Source: Modestobacter marinus
Lineage (GTDB): Bacteria; Actinomycetota; Actinomycetes; Mycobacteriales; Geodermatophilaceae
NCBI RefSeq assembly: GCF_019799945.1
Contig: NZ_JABGCH010000002.1
Span: 186,001 to 250,000 of the forward strand
DNA length: 64,000 nucleotides
Reading direction: 5' to 3'
Each line of letters opens with the position of its first letter. Position 1 is the stretch's first letter. The position numbers and the translations under genes are program-made. The notes beneath the pieces are model-generated. The model had not been told where the DNA came from. It searched no databases and worked only from the letters and a program-made list of their open reading frames with translations. Of the stretch, positions 35,509 through 44,025 are shown in pieces.

Positions 35509-35745
35509 ATGCGATCGCGTCGATGGCAGGACCTGACGCCCCGGCAGCGCGCCGGGCTCCTCGCCGTGGGCCTGCTGCAGTGGTGTCTGGCGGCCGCGGC
35601 GTGGAAGGACCTCGCCGCCCGCCCGGCCTCCGAGGTGAACGGCAGCAAGGCCCGGTGGGCGATGGTCATCGCGGTCAACTGGTTCGGTCCGCTGGCCTGG
35701 TTCCGCTGGGGCAGGCGACCGGGCGGCGGGTCCACCCGCCGCTGA
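35509..35745 (+). CDS. small membrane protein with PLDc_N-like domain
   Basis: A 78-residue protein with two membrane helices (GLLAVGLLQWCLAAAAWKDL and WAMVIAVNWFGPLAWFRWG). The pattern W-x-DL-x2-RP...V-x-G-x-K-x2-W...N-x2-GP-x2-W-F-x2-GR is that of PLDc_N domain proteins, common small membrane proteins of unknown role. ATG 35509 lies close to a possible promoter; no partner gene is evident. Confidence 0.7.
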   Translation: MRSRRWQDLTPRQRAGLLAVGLLQWCLAAAAWKDLAARPASEVNGSKARWAMVIAVNWFGPLAWFRWGRRPGGGSTRR

Positions 35746-35841
35746 AGTGCCGGGACCAAGGCCCTTTCCCCCGGCCGCAGGTCCGTGGTCGACTGCGGTC
35801 CTCACCTCCCCGGAGGCGCCAGCAGCGATCTGGAGGCAGCG

Positions 35842-36093
35842 ATGTCGCTGGAGCAGGACGTGGCGACGGCTCGGCAGGCGCTCGACGCCCTGGAACGGGC
35901 GTGCGCATCGGTCACGAAGCACGTCGGGGAAACCGTGGACGCCCGGCGGCTGAGGGGCGACATCGGCCGGGTCCGCGACGACCTGGACCTGATGGCCGGC
36001 CAGCCGTCGTACTCGGCGTACGAGCCCTTCGCGGGCGTCTACGGTGACGGCGACGACGAGGGCTTCGGCGGGGCCGGCCGCACGGGACGGTGA
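35842..36093 (+). CDS. small helical protein preceding the succinate dehydrogenase operon
   Basis: An 83-residue protein starting MSLEQDVATARQALDALE, mainly helical with possible coiled coil, ending in an acidic, glycine-rich tail. The ATG at 35842 has GGAGG six bases upstream. Its stop overlaps the start of the anchor-subunit gene (GTGA), so it is translated together with succinate dehydrogenase. Actinobacterial Sdh1 operons often carry a small extra gene in this place; whether it is a subunit or assembly factor is not known to me. Confidence 0.65.
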   Translation: MSLEQDVATARQALDALERACASVTKHVGETVDARRLRGDIGRVRDDLDLMAGQPSYSAYEPFAGVYGDGDDEGFGGAGRTGR

Positions 36094-36914
36094 CCACCAC
36101 CGCGCCGCGCGGGGCCGGGACCGCCGCGCCGGGACGCGGAACCGGCGACTCCGGACGGGCGGCGATCGCGGCCCGGACGCTGCGCACCGACCGCTGGTGG
36201 GTGCAGCCCCTGATCACGGCGGTCGCGCTGGTGGCGTTCGTCGTCTACGCGACCTTCCGGGCGTTCCAGAACGCGTACTACTTCGCCGAGCCCTACATCT
36301 CGCCGTTCTACTCACCGTGCCTGTCGACCCGGTGCGAGGGGGACACGTTCCCGGAGCTGTTCACCGGGCCCACCTGGATCTCCCCGGCGATCTACATCCT
36401 GGTCTTCCCGCTGGGCATCCGGCTGACCTGCTACTACTACCGCAAGGCCTACTACCGGTCCTTCTGGCTGTCCCCGCCGGCGTGTGCCGTGGCCGAGCCG
36501 CACCGGGGGTACTCCGGCGAGACGCGGTTCCCGCTGGTCTTCCAGAACGTGCACCGGTACTTCCTGTACGCGGCGCTGGTCATCAACGTGGTCCTCTTCT
36601 ACGACGCGGTCCTGGCCTTCCGCGATGAGACCGGCGCGTGGGGCCACATGGGCCTCGGCACGCTGGTCCTGCTGGTCAACGCGGTGCTGCTCTTCCTGTA
36701 CTCGCTGTCCTGCCACTCCTGCCGGCACATCGTCGGCGGGCGGCTCAACCACTTCTCCCGGCACCCGGTGCGCTACCGGTTCTGGACGTTCGTCTCGAGG
36801 TTGAACGCCCGGCACATGCAGTACGCCTGGGTGTCCATGTTCAGCGTCGCGCTCGCCGATCTCTACGTCTTCCTGCTGGCCGCCGACGTGATCGTGGACG
36901 TGAGGTTCTTCTGA
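36090..36914 (+). CDS. sdhC: succinate dehydrogenase membrane-anchor subunit
   Basis: A 274-residue integral membrane protein with five hydrophobic helices and conserved histidines on helices (FQNVHRYFLYAAL, LSCHSCRHIVGG, LNARHMQYAW) that could bind haem b or quinone. One large anchor instead of separate SdhC and SdhD is the actinobacterial Sdh1 arrangement. It carries electrons from SdhB to menaquinone. Its last base overlaps the sdhA ATG, so anchor, flavoprotein and iron-sulfur subunits are tightly coupled. Confidence 0.88.
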   Translation: MTTTAPRGAGTAAPGRGTGDSGRAAIAARTLRTDRWWVQPLITAVALVAFVVYATFRAFQNAYYFAEPYISPFYSPCLSTRCEGDTFPELFTGPTWISPAIYILVFPLGIRLTCYYYRKAYYRSFWLSPPACAVAEPHRGYSGETRFPLVFQNVHRYFLYAALVINVVLFYDAVLAFRDETGAWGHMGLGTLVLLVNAVLLFLYSLSCHSCRHIVGGRLNHFSRHPVRYRFWTFVSRLNARHMQYAWVSMFSVALADLYVFLLAADVIVDVRFF

Positions 36915-38713
36915 TGGTGGAGCTGGAGCGACACGACTACGACGTCGTCGTCGTCGGGGCGGGCGGCGCCGGGCTGCGGGCGGCGATCGAGGCGCACGAG
37001 GCGGGGGCACGCACCGCCGTCGTGTGCAAGTCCCTGCTCGGCAAGGCGCACACGGTCATGGCCGAGGGCGGCATCGCCGCGGCGATGGGCAACCTCTACC
37101 CCGAGGACAACTGGCGGGTGCACTTCCGCGACACGATGCGCGGCGGGAAGATGCTCAACTCCTGGCGGATGGCGCAGCTGCACGCGCAGGAGGCGCCGGA
37201 GCGGGTCAGCGAGCTGGAGGACTGGGGCGCGCTGTTCGACCGCACGGCGGACGGGCTGATCAGCCAGCGCGACTTCGGGGGTCACCGCTACGCCCGGCTC
37301 GCCCATGTCGGTGACCGGACCGGCCTGGAGCTGATCCGCACGCTGCAGCAGCGCACCGTCGCGCTCGGGGTCGACGTGTACATGGAGTGCACGGTCACCC
37401 GGCTGCTCACGGACGACGAGGGCGCGATCAGCGGCGCCTTCGGGTACTGGCGCGAGTCCGGGCGCTTCGTCCTCTGGCAGGCGCCGTCGGTCGTCCTGGC
37501 CACCGGCGGGATCGGCAAGACCTACAAGGTCACCTCGAACTCCTGGGAGTACACGGGCGACGGCCACTCGCTCGCCCTCCAGGCCGGTGCCTCGCTGGTC
37601 AACATGGAGTTCGTCCAGTTCCACCCGACCGGGATGGTGTGGCCGCCGTCGGTGCGCGGGATCCTGGTCACCGAGAGCGTCCGCGGGGACGGCGGGATCC
37701 TGACCAACTCCGCGGGCAACCGGTTCATGTTCGACTACATCCCCGACTTCTTCCGCAAGGAGACCGCGGAGACCGAGGACGAGGCCGACCGCTGGTACAC
37801 CGACAAGAAGAACAACCGGCGCCCGCCCGAGCTGCTCCCCCGCGACGAGGTCGCCCGGGCGATCAACAGCGAGGTCAAGGCGGGCCGCGGCTCGCCGCAC
37901 GGCGGGGTCTTCCTCGACATCGCCTCGCGACGGCCGGCGGAGTACGTCCGCAAGCGGCTGCCGTCGATGTATCACCAGTTCAAGGAGCTGGCCGACGTCG
38001 ACATCACCGCCGAACCGATGGAGGTCGGGCCCACCTGCCACTACGTGATGGGTGGTGTGGAGGTCGACCCGGACACCGCGGCGTCCCGCGTGCCCGGCCT
38101 GTTCGCGGCCGGCGAGGTGGCCGGTGGCATGCACGGGTCCAACCGGCTGGGCGGCAACTCGCTGTCCGACCTGCTCGTGTTCGGCCGGCGCGCGGGGCTG
38201 GCCGCCCGCGAGCACGCCGCACGGGCGGGAGCCCGGGTCCGGGTGCCCGAGGACGCGGTCGCCGACGCGGCCCGCGCCGCGCTCGCACCGTTCGACCGGG
38301 AGGGTGGCGAGAACCCCTACGCAGTCCAGCACGACCTGCAGGAGACGATGCACGACCTCGTCGGCATCATCCGCACGCGCACGGAGATGGAACAGGCGCT
38401 GGAGCGCATCGCCGAGCTGAAGAAGCGGGTGGCGGACCTGTCCGTCGAGGGGCACCGGCAGTACAACCCCGGGTGGCACCTCGCCCTCGACCTGCCGCAC
38501 ATGCTCCTCGTGAGCGAGTGCATCGCCCGGTCGGCGCTCGAGCGGGAAGAGAGCCGCGGCGGGCACACGCGCGACGACTTCCCGGCCGCCGATCCCGAGT
38601 GGGCGAAGGTCAACGTCCTGTGCGCACTCGGCCCGGACGGCGTGGGCATCGCCCGCGAGCCGCTGCCGCAGATGCCGCCCGAGCTGGCCGAGATCTTCGA
38701 GGAGATCTCATGA
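36914..38713 (+). CDS. sdhA: succinate dehydrogenase/fumarate reductase flavoprotein subunit
   Basis: A 599-residue flavoprotein of complex II. It shows the FAD Rossmann motif VVVVGAGGAGLRAAIEA, the histidine of HTVMAEGGIAAAMGN that usually binds FAD covalently, QFHPTGM, the catalytic arginine region ESVRGDGGIL, MGGVEVD and GEVAGGMHGSNRLGGNSL. It oxidises succinate to fumarate at the cytoplasmic face. The C-terminal domain is complete (HTRDDFP). ATG 36914 overlaps the previous stop, and its end overlaps sdhB by four bases. Confidence 0.97.
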   Translation: MVELERHDYDVVVVGAGGAGLRAAIEAHEAGARTAVVCKSLLGKAHTVMAEGGIAAAMGNLYPEDNWRVHFRDTMRGGKMLNSWRMAQLHAQEAPERVSELEDWGALFDRTADGLISQRDFGGHRYARLAHVGDRTGLELIRTLQQRTVALGVDVYMECTVTRLLTDDEGAISGAFGYWRESGRFVLWQAPSVVLATGGIGKTYKVTSNSWEYTGDGHSLALQAGASLVNMEFVQFHPTGMVWPPSVRGILVTESVRGDGGILTNSAGNRFMFDYIPDFFRKETAETEDEADRWYTDKKNNRRPPELLPRDEVARAINSEVKAGRGSPHGGVFLDIASRRPAEYVRKRLPSMYHQFKELADVDITAEPMEVGPTCHYVMGGVEVDPDTAASRVPGLFAAGEVAGGMHGSNRLGGNSLSDLLVFGRRAGLAAREHAARAGARVRVPEDAVADAARAALAPFDREGGENPYAVQHDLQETMHDLVGIIRTRTEMEQALERIAELKKRVADLSVEGHRQYNPGWHLALDLPHMLLVSECIARSALEREESRGGHTRDDFPAADPEWAKVNVLCALGPDGVGIAREPLPQMPPELAEIFEEIS

Positions 38714-39465
38714 CCTACGACGCCACGTTCCGGGTCTGGCGGGGAGACGCCTCGGGCGGTGACCTGCAGACCTACACCGTGCCGGTGAACGAGGGCGAGG
38801 TGGTGCTCGACGTCATCCACCGGCTGCAGGCGACCCAGGCCGGCGACCTCGCCGTCCGCTGGAACTGCAAGGCCGGCAAGTGCGGGTCGTGCAGCGCGGA
38901 GGTCAACGGCCGTCCGCGGCTGATGTGCCTCACCCGGATGAGCACCTTCGCCGAGGACGAGACGGTCACCGTGACCCCGATGCGGACGTTCCCCGTGATC
39001 CGCGACCTGGTCACCGACGTCTCCTTCAACTACGCGAAGGCCGCGCAGGTCCCCGCCTTCGTCCCGCGGCCGCGGGACGAGGACGGCAACCACCGGATGC
39101 AGCAGGTCGACGTCGAGCGCTCGCAGGAGTTCCGCAAGTGCATCGAGTGCTTCCTGTGCCAGGACACCTGTCATGTCGTCCGGGACCACGAGGAGAACAA
39201 GCAGGTCTTCGCCGGACCCCGGTTCCTCATCCGGCTGGCCGAGCTGGACATGCACCCGCTGGACGCGCAGGACCGCCGGGCCGCGGCACAGGAGGAGTTC
39301 GGGCTCGGCTACTGCAACATCACCAAGTGCTGTACGGAGGTGTGCCCGGAGGGCATCCACCTCACCGACAACGGCATCATCCCGCTGAAGGAGCGGGTGG
39401 TGGACCGCAGGTACGACCCGCTCACCTGGCTGGGGTCGAAGATCGGACGGCGTCCGGGGCGGTGA
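38710..39465 (+). CDS. sdhB: succinate dehydrogenase iron-sulfur subunit
   Basis: A 251-residue protein with an N-terminal plant-type ferredoxin domain (CKAGKCGSCSAEVNG...C for the 2Fe-2S cluster) and a C-terminal domain with CIECFLCQDTC and CNITKCCTEVCPEGI for the 4Fe-4S and 3Fe-4S clusters. It passes electrons from SdhA to the membrane quinone. It is the last classical subunit; the following DUF6625-like gene overlaps it by four bases. Confidence 0.97.
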   Translation: MTYDATFRVWRGDASGGDLQTYTVPVNEGEVVLDVIHRLQATQAGDLAVRWNCKAGKCGSCSAEVNGRPRLMCLTRMSTFAEDETVTVTPMRTFPVIRDLVTDVSFNYAKAAQVPAFVPRPRDEDGNHRMQQVDVERSQEFRKCIECFLCQDTCHVVRDHEENKQVFAGPRFLIRLAELDMHPLDAQDRRAAAQEEFGLGYCNITKCCTEVCPEGIHLTDNGIIPLKERVVDRRYDPLTWLGSKIGRRPGR

Positions 39466-40403
39466 CCGCGCCCTCCATCCGGCTGGTCGTCCCCTACTTC
39501 GGTCCGCGGCCGTCGTACCTGCCCCTCGTCGTGAAGAGCATGGCCGCGAACCCGGACGTCCACTGGCTGCTCCTCACCGATGCACCGGTGCCGGACGCAC
39601 CGCCCAACGTCAGCGTGCGCCGGTGGGAGTTCACCGACCTGGCCGCGCGCATCCAGGGCCACTTCGACTTCCCGATCTCCCTCGAGCGCCCCTACAAGCT
39701 GTGCGACTTCCGTCCCGCGTTCGGGGAGGTGTTCGCCGACGAGCTGCGGGGCTGGGACTTCTGGGGGCACAGCGACCTCGACGTGCTCTTCGGCCGGGTC
39801 CGTGACCACCTCCCGGCGGAGGCGTTCGAGGCCGACAAGGTCCTCATCCAGGGCAACTTCGCCCTGTACCGGAACACCGCCGAGGCGGCCGGGTGGTTCC
39901 GCCACGAGGTGGCCGGCGTCAGTTACCGGGAGGTGATGTCGAACCCCGCGGCCATGTACTTCGACGAGATGGCGGGCATCCACCACGTCCTGCGCGACCT
40001 CGGCGTCCGGGTCTGGGACGAGCACACCATCTTCGACCTCTCCTTCCGGAGATACCGCACCCGGGCCGAGCACCCGGCCGGACGCGATCCGCGTCGCTAC
40101 GCCTGGGAGGACGGCGAGATCTGCGAGTACCGGCTCCAGGACGGGGTCGTCGTGCGCCGGAGCGCTCTCCTCGCCCATCTCCAGAAGCGGACCATGCGAC
40201 CACCCTCGCCGGCCGTGCTCGCGGCGGACCGGTACTGGATCCTCGCGAACGGCTTCGCCGTCCAGGAGCGGGTGTCGAAGGCTGCGGTCCGCTCGGCCAG
40301 GATCCCGGTCGGTCGGGAGCTCCTGCCCTTCTACGTGCGGCGGGTCCGGCGCAGCGTGCGACGCCGCGCGGCCCGGCGGGCGGCCGGCCGACGGTCCCGC
40401 TGA
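39462..40403 (+). CDS. DUF6625-like glycosyltransferase-type protein
   Basis: A 313-residue cytosolic protein. The order IRLVVPYFGPRPSYLPLVVKS, then ISLERPYKLCDFRPAFGEVF, then WDFWGHSDLDVLFGRV (a DxD-like site) and NFALYRNT is the pattern I associate with DUF6625, a GT-A-like glycosyltransferase group seen in polysaccharide gene sets. The basic tail (RRVRRSVRRRAARRAAGRR) may bind membrane or nucleic acid. It is coupled to sdhB by a GTGA overlap, an odd partner for complex II; it may simply share the transcript. Confidence 0.75.
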   Translation: MTAPSIRLVVPYFGPRPSYLPLVVKSMAANPDVHWLLLTDAPVPDAPPNVSVRRWEFTDLAARIQGHFDFPISLERPYKLCDFRPAFGEVFADELRGWDFWGHSDLDVLFGRVRDHLPAEAFEADKVLIQGNFALYRNTAEAAGWFRHEVAGVSYREVMSNPAAMYFDEMAGIHHVLRDLGVRVWDEHTIFDLSFRRYRTRAEHPAGRDPRRYAWEDGEICEYRLQDGVVVRRSALLAHLQKRTMRPPSPAVLAADRYWILANGFAVQERVSKAAVRSARIPVGRELLPFYVRRVRRSVRRRAARRAAGRRSR

Positions 40404-40484
40404 CCGGCCCGGTCTGCGGCGGGCGGTCCGGAGCCTCCGGTCACGACGTGGTCCACGACGCCAGGTGTGTCCACGCGTTCCCGG

Positions 40485-40516
40485 GCGCGGAGGGCCGGAC
40501 GTCCGGCCCTCCGCGC
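40485..40516. terminator. 32-base perfect palindrome
   Basis: GCGCGGAGGGCCGGAC (40485-40500) is followed directly by its exact inverse GTCCGGCCCTCCGCGC (40501-40516). It lies between the end of the sdh-DUF6625 unit and the end of metQ, so it most likely terminates both; there is no U-tract. Confidence 0.7.
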
Positions 40517-40526
40517 GCGACGTGGG

Positions 40527-41345
40527 TCAGAAGGCGGGGATGACCGCGCCCTGGTACTCGTCCTCGATGAACTGGCGGACCTCGTCGGAGTGCAGCAGCT
40601 CCTCCAGCTGGATGATCCGCTCGTCGCCCTCGTCGCCGGCGCGCACCACCAGCAGGTTGGCGTTGGGGTTGCCCTCGGCCTCCTCCAGCGCCAGGGCGTC
40701 CTCGGCCGGGACGAGGTCGGCCTCGATGGCGTAGTTGCCGTTGATCACCGCGATGTCCACGTCGGCCAGCGACCGGGGCACCTGCGCGGCCTCCACCTCG
40801 GAGATCTGCAGGTCCTTCGGGTTGAACTCGATGTCCAGCGACGTCGGCGCCGCGTCCCCGGTGTCGGCGAGGGTGATCAGCTCGTTGTCCTCCAGCAGCC
40901 GCAGCGCCCGCGCGGCGTTGGTGGGGTCGTTGGGGATCGCCACGGTCCCGCCGTCGGGGAGGGCGGCGAGGTCGGTCAGCGTGCTGGAGTAGATGCCCAG
41001 GGGCTCGATGTGCACCGGCTCCAGCGGAGTGAAGTCGTACCCGGCGCTGGTCTCCTGCTCCGTCAGGTACGGCACGGTCTGGAAATAGTTGGCGTCCAGC
41101 GAGCCGTCGTCGAGGGCCACGTTGGGCTGCACGTAGTCGGTGAACTCGACGATCTCCAGCTCCAGGCCGGCGTCGGCGGCCAGGTTCTCGTCGATGAAGC
41201 GCAGGATCTCGGCGTGCGGGACCGGGGACGCACCGACTCGCAGCGGCTCGTCGGCCCCGGACAGCTCGGCGTCCCCGCCGCCGCAGGCGGCGAGGAGGGC
41301 CGTCGCCGCGGACGCGGCCAGGATCAGGGGGAGGCGGGAGCGCAT
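40527..41345 (-). CDS. metQ: methionine-binding lipoprotein (MetQ family)
   Basis: A 272-residue NlpA/MetQ lipoprotein: signal peptide ending LLAACGG, then PLRVGASPVPHAEILRF, DYVQPNVALDDGSLDANYFQTVPYL and TVAIPNDPTNAARALRLL, all hallmarks of the methionine-binding family. It captures D/L-methionine or methionine derivatives and feeds MetI/MetN. It is the last gene of metNIQ and ends just before a strong palindrome. Confidence 0.95.
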   Translation of the reverse strand: MRSRLPLILAASAATALLAACGGGDAELSGADEPLRVGASPVPHAEILRFIDENLAADAGLELEIVEFTDYVQPNVALDDGSLDANYFQTVPYLTEQETSAGYDFTPLEPVHIEPLGIYSSTLTDLAALPDGGTVAIPNDPTNAARALRLLEDNELITLADTGDAAPTSLDIEFNPKDLQISEVEAAQVPRSLADVDIAVINGNYAIEADLVPAEDALALEEAEGNPNANLLVVRAGDEGDERIIQLEELLHSDEVRQFIEDEYQGAVIPAF

Positions 41346-41416
41346 GGTGGTGGTTCTCCTTCACGGGTGGTGCGACGGAACGGTGACCGGACGGCCATCG
41401 GGGTCGGTGCGGGCGG

Positions 41417-42076
41417 TCAGGCGCGCGCCACGTGGCGCGCCCAGCGGTCGCCGGCCCACTGCAGGGCCTGGACGACGGCGAGCAGCAGCACGACGGTCAG
41501 CAGGGTGACGTCGGTGCGGAACTGCTGGTAGCCGAAGCGGATCGCGAAGTCCCCGAGCCCGCCGCCGCCGACGGCTCCGGCCATCGCCGAGTAGCTGATC
41601 AGGGCCACCACCGTGACGGTGATCCCGGCGATCAGCGAGGGCCGCGCCTCCGGCAGCAGCACGGTGCGGACGACGTCGCGGCGGCGGGCCCCCATGGACA
41701 GCGCCGCCTCGACCTTGCCGGGGGTCACCTCGCGGAGGCTGGACTCGACCAGCCGGGCGAGGAAGGGGACGGCGCCGATCGTCAGCGGCACGATGGCCGC
41801 GGTCGAGCCGATCGTGGTCCCGACGACGCCCCGGGTCACGGGCGCGACCAGGAATAGCAGGATGATGAACGGCAGGGACCGGCCGAGGTTCACCACCAAG
41901 CCCAGCAGCCGGTACAGCGCGGGCCGCGGCGCGAGCGCCCCGGGGGCGGTGACGGTGAGCAGCACCCCGAGCGGGACGCCGAACAGCACGGTGAGCAGGG
42001 CCGAGACCCCCACCATGTACAGCGTCTCGCCGGTGGCCTCGACCAGCTGCGGATAGATGCGGCCCCAGTCGCTCAT
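41417..42076 (-). CDS. metI: methionine ABC transporter permease
   Basis: A 219-residue membrane protein with five spans and an EAA loop (KVEAALSMGARRRDVVRTVLLPEARP near residue 130). Motifs IILLFLVAPVTRG and IPLTIGAVPFLARLVESSLREV-like segments are typical of MetI. The ATG overlaps the metN stop by four bases; the 71-base gap to metQ contains a GGAG ribosome site. Confidence 0.94.
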   Translation of the reverse strand: MSDWGRIYPQLVEATGETLYMVGVSALLTVLFGVPLGVLLTVTAPGALAPRPALYRLLGLVVNLGRSLPFIILLFLVAPVTRGVVGTTIGSTAAIVPLTIGAVPFLARLVESSLREVTPGKVEAALSMGARRRDVVRTVLLPEARPSLIAGITVTVVALISYSAMAGAVGGGGLGDFAIRFGYQQFRTDVTLLTVVLLLAVVQALQWAGDRWARHVARA

Positions 42077-43107
42077 CGACCCGCCCCCGCCGCTGCGACG
42101 GCACCGGAGTCGCCGGGGACCCGCTCGATGAGGACGCCGTCGTCGCGCAGCCGGCGCACCGCGCCGTCCAGCCGCTCCAGGTCCCCCGCGGCGCGCAGCA
42201 GGAGCCGCCCGTACCTCCCACCCGTGACGGTCTCCACCGAGCCGCCGGCGACCTCCACCGCGAGGCCGAGCTGACCGACGAGGGTCTGCAGGACGAGGGT
42301 CTCGGGCGTGCGGTCGGTGACCGTCACCCGCAGGAGCACCCCGTCGTGGCCGGCCCCGGCGTCGGCGAGCGGTGCGGGCAGCAGGGCGTCACCGAGCGGC
42401 GAGTGCTCGCGGGTCAGGACCTCCGACAGCCGGCCGCTGTCGAGGACCCGGCCCTTCTCGAGCAGCACGGCGCTGTCGCACACGGCCTTGACCACGGCCA
42501 TCTCGTGGGTGATGAGCAGCACGGTGAGGCCGAACTCGGCCCGGACCCGGCGCAGCAGCTCCAGCACGCTGGTCGTGCTGGCCTGGTCCAGGGCGGAGGT
42601 CGCCTCGTCGCAGAGCAGCACCGTGGGGCGGCCGGCCAGCGCGCGGGCGATAGCCACCCGCTGCTTCTGCCCGCCGGACAGCTGCCCCGGATGGGCGTCC
42701 GCCCGCTCCCCCAGCCCCACCAGGTCCAGCAGCTCGGCAGCCCGGCGGCGGCGCTCGGCCCGGCCGACGCCGGCCAGCTCGAGCGGGTGCTCGACGTTGC
42801 CCGCGGCGGTCCGCGAGTCCAGCAGCTCGAAGTGCTGGAAGACCATCCCGATGGACCGGCGGGCCGCGCGGACCTGGTCGTCGGGCAGCGCGCTGAGCAC
42901 CCGGCCGTCCACGGTCACCGACCCCGAGGTCGGCCGCTCCAGCATGTTCACCAGCCGCACCAGCGTGCTCTTGCCCGATCCGCTGGGACCGACCACGCCG
43001 GCGAACTCGCCGGCCTCCACCCGCAGGCTCACCCCGTCGACCGCGACCACCTCCCCGGCGCGTCTCCGGGCAGGGAAGACCTTGCGGACGTCGTTCAGTT
43101 CGATCAC
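42073..43107 (-). CDS. metN: methionine ABC transporter ATP-binding protein
   Basis: A 344-residue ABC ATPase. Walker A GPSGSGKST near residue 42, Q-loop FQHFELL, signature LSGGQKQRVAIARAL, Walker B VLLCDEATSALD and H-loop THEM are intact. The C-terminal 90 residues form a NIL/ACT-like domain that senses methionine and inhibits transport. GTG 43107 fits the family N-terminus (VIELNDVRKVF); an ATG at 43221 would add a basic, unlikely extension. A 280-base leader carries a SAM aptamer and a leader peptide. Confidence 0.95.
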   Translation of the reverse strand: MIELNDVRKVFPARRRAGEVVAVDGVSLRVEAGEFAGVVGPSGSGKSTLVRLVNMLERPTSGSVTVDGRVLSALPDDQVRAARRSIGMVFQHFELLDSRTAAGNVEHPLELAGVGRAERRRRAAELLDLVGLGERADAHPGQLSGGQKQRVAIARALAGRPTVLLCDEATSALDQASTTSVLELLRRVRAEFGLTVLLITHEMAVVKAVCDSAVLLEKGRVLDSGRLSEVLTREHSPLGDALLPAPLADAGAGHDGVLLRVTVTDRTPETLVLQTLVGQLGLAVEVAGGSVETVTGGRYGRLLLRAAGDLERLDGAVRRLRDDGVLIERVPGDSGAVAAAGAGR

Positions 43108-43304
43108 GGGGTTCGTTGTCCTCGAGGTGAGCGGTTCCGGGGTTGGGTCGGGGCAGCGCAGGTCGTTCCGGCCGGCCGGCTGACCTGCACGTCGGCCACC
43201 CGGGCGGGCCGGCTCCGGCACCGGCGACGGGGTCGAACGCGCCGGACCCGCGGCAGGTGGGTGCCCCGCGGGGCGGGGCGGCTACCGGGATGCCGGCGTC
43301 GGGA

Positions 43305-43379
43305 TCAGCGACACAGGGCGGTGGCGGTGCGGCACAGGTCGATGTGCCGGCGAGCCCAGGTCAGCCCGGCGTGCCTCAT
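43305..43379 (-). CDS. 24-residue cysteine-containing leader peptide
   Basis: A short frame from ATG 43379 to the stop at 43305, with GGAGGA six bases upstream. Its end reads ARRHIDLCRTATALCR, matching the actinobacterial leader-peptide pattern RRH-(V/I)-DL-x-R-x2-(S/T)-A-x-C found upstream of sulfur-related operons. Ribosome behaviour on it, for instance pausing at the two cysteine codons when cysteine is scarce, could control metNIQ, which starts 197 bases downstream. A GCCCCGCGGGGC palindrome (43263-43274) lies between and could be part of an attenuator hairpin. Confidence 0.8.
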   Translation of the reverse strand: MRHAGLTWARRHIDLCRTATALCR

Positions 43380-43388
43380 GACGTTCCT

Positions 43389-43477
43389 CCATCGGTCCTG
43401 GCAGTAGCACCCTCGTCCGCCGGGGCGGGGGGTTGCTGCGGCGTCGTCGAGCCAGGTCTCTCGGCCGCTCCGGATGG
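43389..43477 (-). ncRNA. SAM-I (S-box)-like riboswitch, compact form without P4
   Basis: Read on the minus strand. P1: CCAUC(C)GG (43477-43470) pairs with CCGAUGG (43395-43389). P2: GCGGC (43468-43464) with GCCGC (43442-43438). A kink-turn-like GACGA follows the P2 loop. The loop word CCUGGC (43456-43451) pairs with GCCAGG (43402-43397) as the expected pseudoknot. AGCAACC (43437-43431) and GGGUGCUA (43412-43405) match the conserved SAM-binding core. The P4 hairpin of standard S-boxes is missing. The 3' strand of P1 contains the first two bases of the leader-peptide ribosome site, so SAM binding could reduce its translation. Confidence 0.75.
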
Positions 43478-43539
43478 CATGCCCGGCCAACTCTACTCAA
43501 CTGGTAGGAAAGGGGATTCGCTGGGCCCAGGAGGGTCGC

Positions 43540-43800
43540 TCACCCCGTGCCGCCCGGGCCCGGATGGTGATGGGCGGCAGTCCCGACCTCCCGCAGATCG
43601 GTGACCGCCAGGATGCGGCCGGTCGGGTAGAGCTCGATCTCGGCGTCCTCGGCGAGCTCCGCGACCACGGTCAGCCACCCGGCGGGGCCGAACCGGACGA
43701 CCCTCCCCAGCAGCTCGATCTGACCGGACGGGTGCGCCGGGTCCTCGACCACGACCCGGGCCTGGTAGAGGTGCCGGTCGTTGACGGTGGTGATGTCCAT
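43540..43800 (-). CDS. small hypothetical protein
   Basis: An 86-residue protein beginning [20 protein letters not shown], predicted to be mostly beta strands, with a histidine/proline/glycine tail. The ATG at 43800 has GGAGG eight bases upstream. It is divergent from the cold-shock gene and sits upstream of the metN leader in the same direction. No family recognised; the strand-rich pattern [18 protein letters not shown] could be a small barrel. Confidence 0.65.
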   Translation of the reverse strand: MDITTVNDRHLYQARVVVEDPAHPSGQIELLGRVVRFGPAGWLTVVAELAEDAEIELYPTGRILAVTDLREVGTAAHHHPGPGGTG

Positions 43801-44025
43801 CAGAACAGCCTCCTTCGAGGGGTACACGGTGACACTGATCCCCGTCTTCCCCACATCGGGCGTCGACCCCGTACAGTCGGACGCGGTCGCTGTTGTGCCT
43901 CTGCTTCGTTCTCGAACGTCCGCAGTCGTCTCTGCCTGACGTTCCTCTCGGTCCTGCCGGTCGGTACGGCGACCCAGGACCGATGTCCATCGGTGCTGAC
44001 GCGACAGCACGGAAGTGAGAACGAC

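Noticed and set aside
43108-43221. An N-terminal extension of MetN starting at ATG 43221
   Set aside because: The extra residues are basic and proline-rich, unlike the family, whereas GTG 43107 gives the expected N-terminus.
43801-44025. A conserved cold-box or thermosensor element in the cspA leader
   Set aside because: The leader is long, but I could not identify a convincing conserved element or stable alternative structure by eye.
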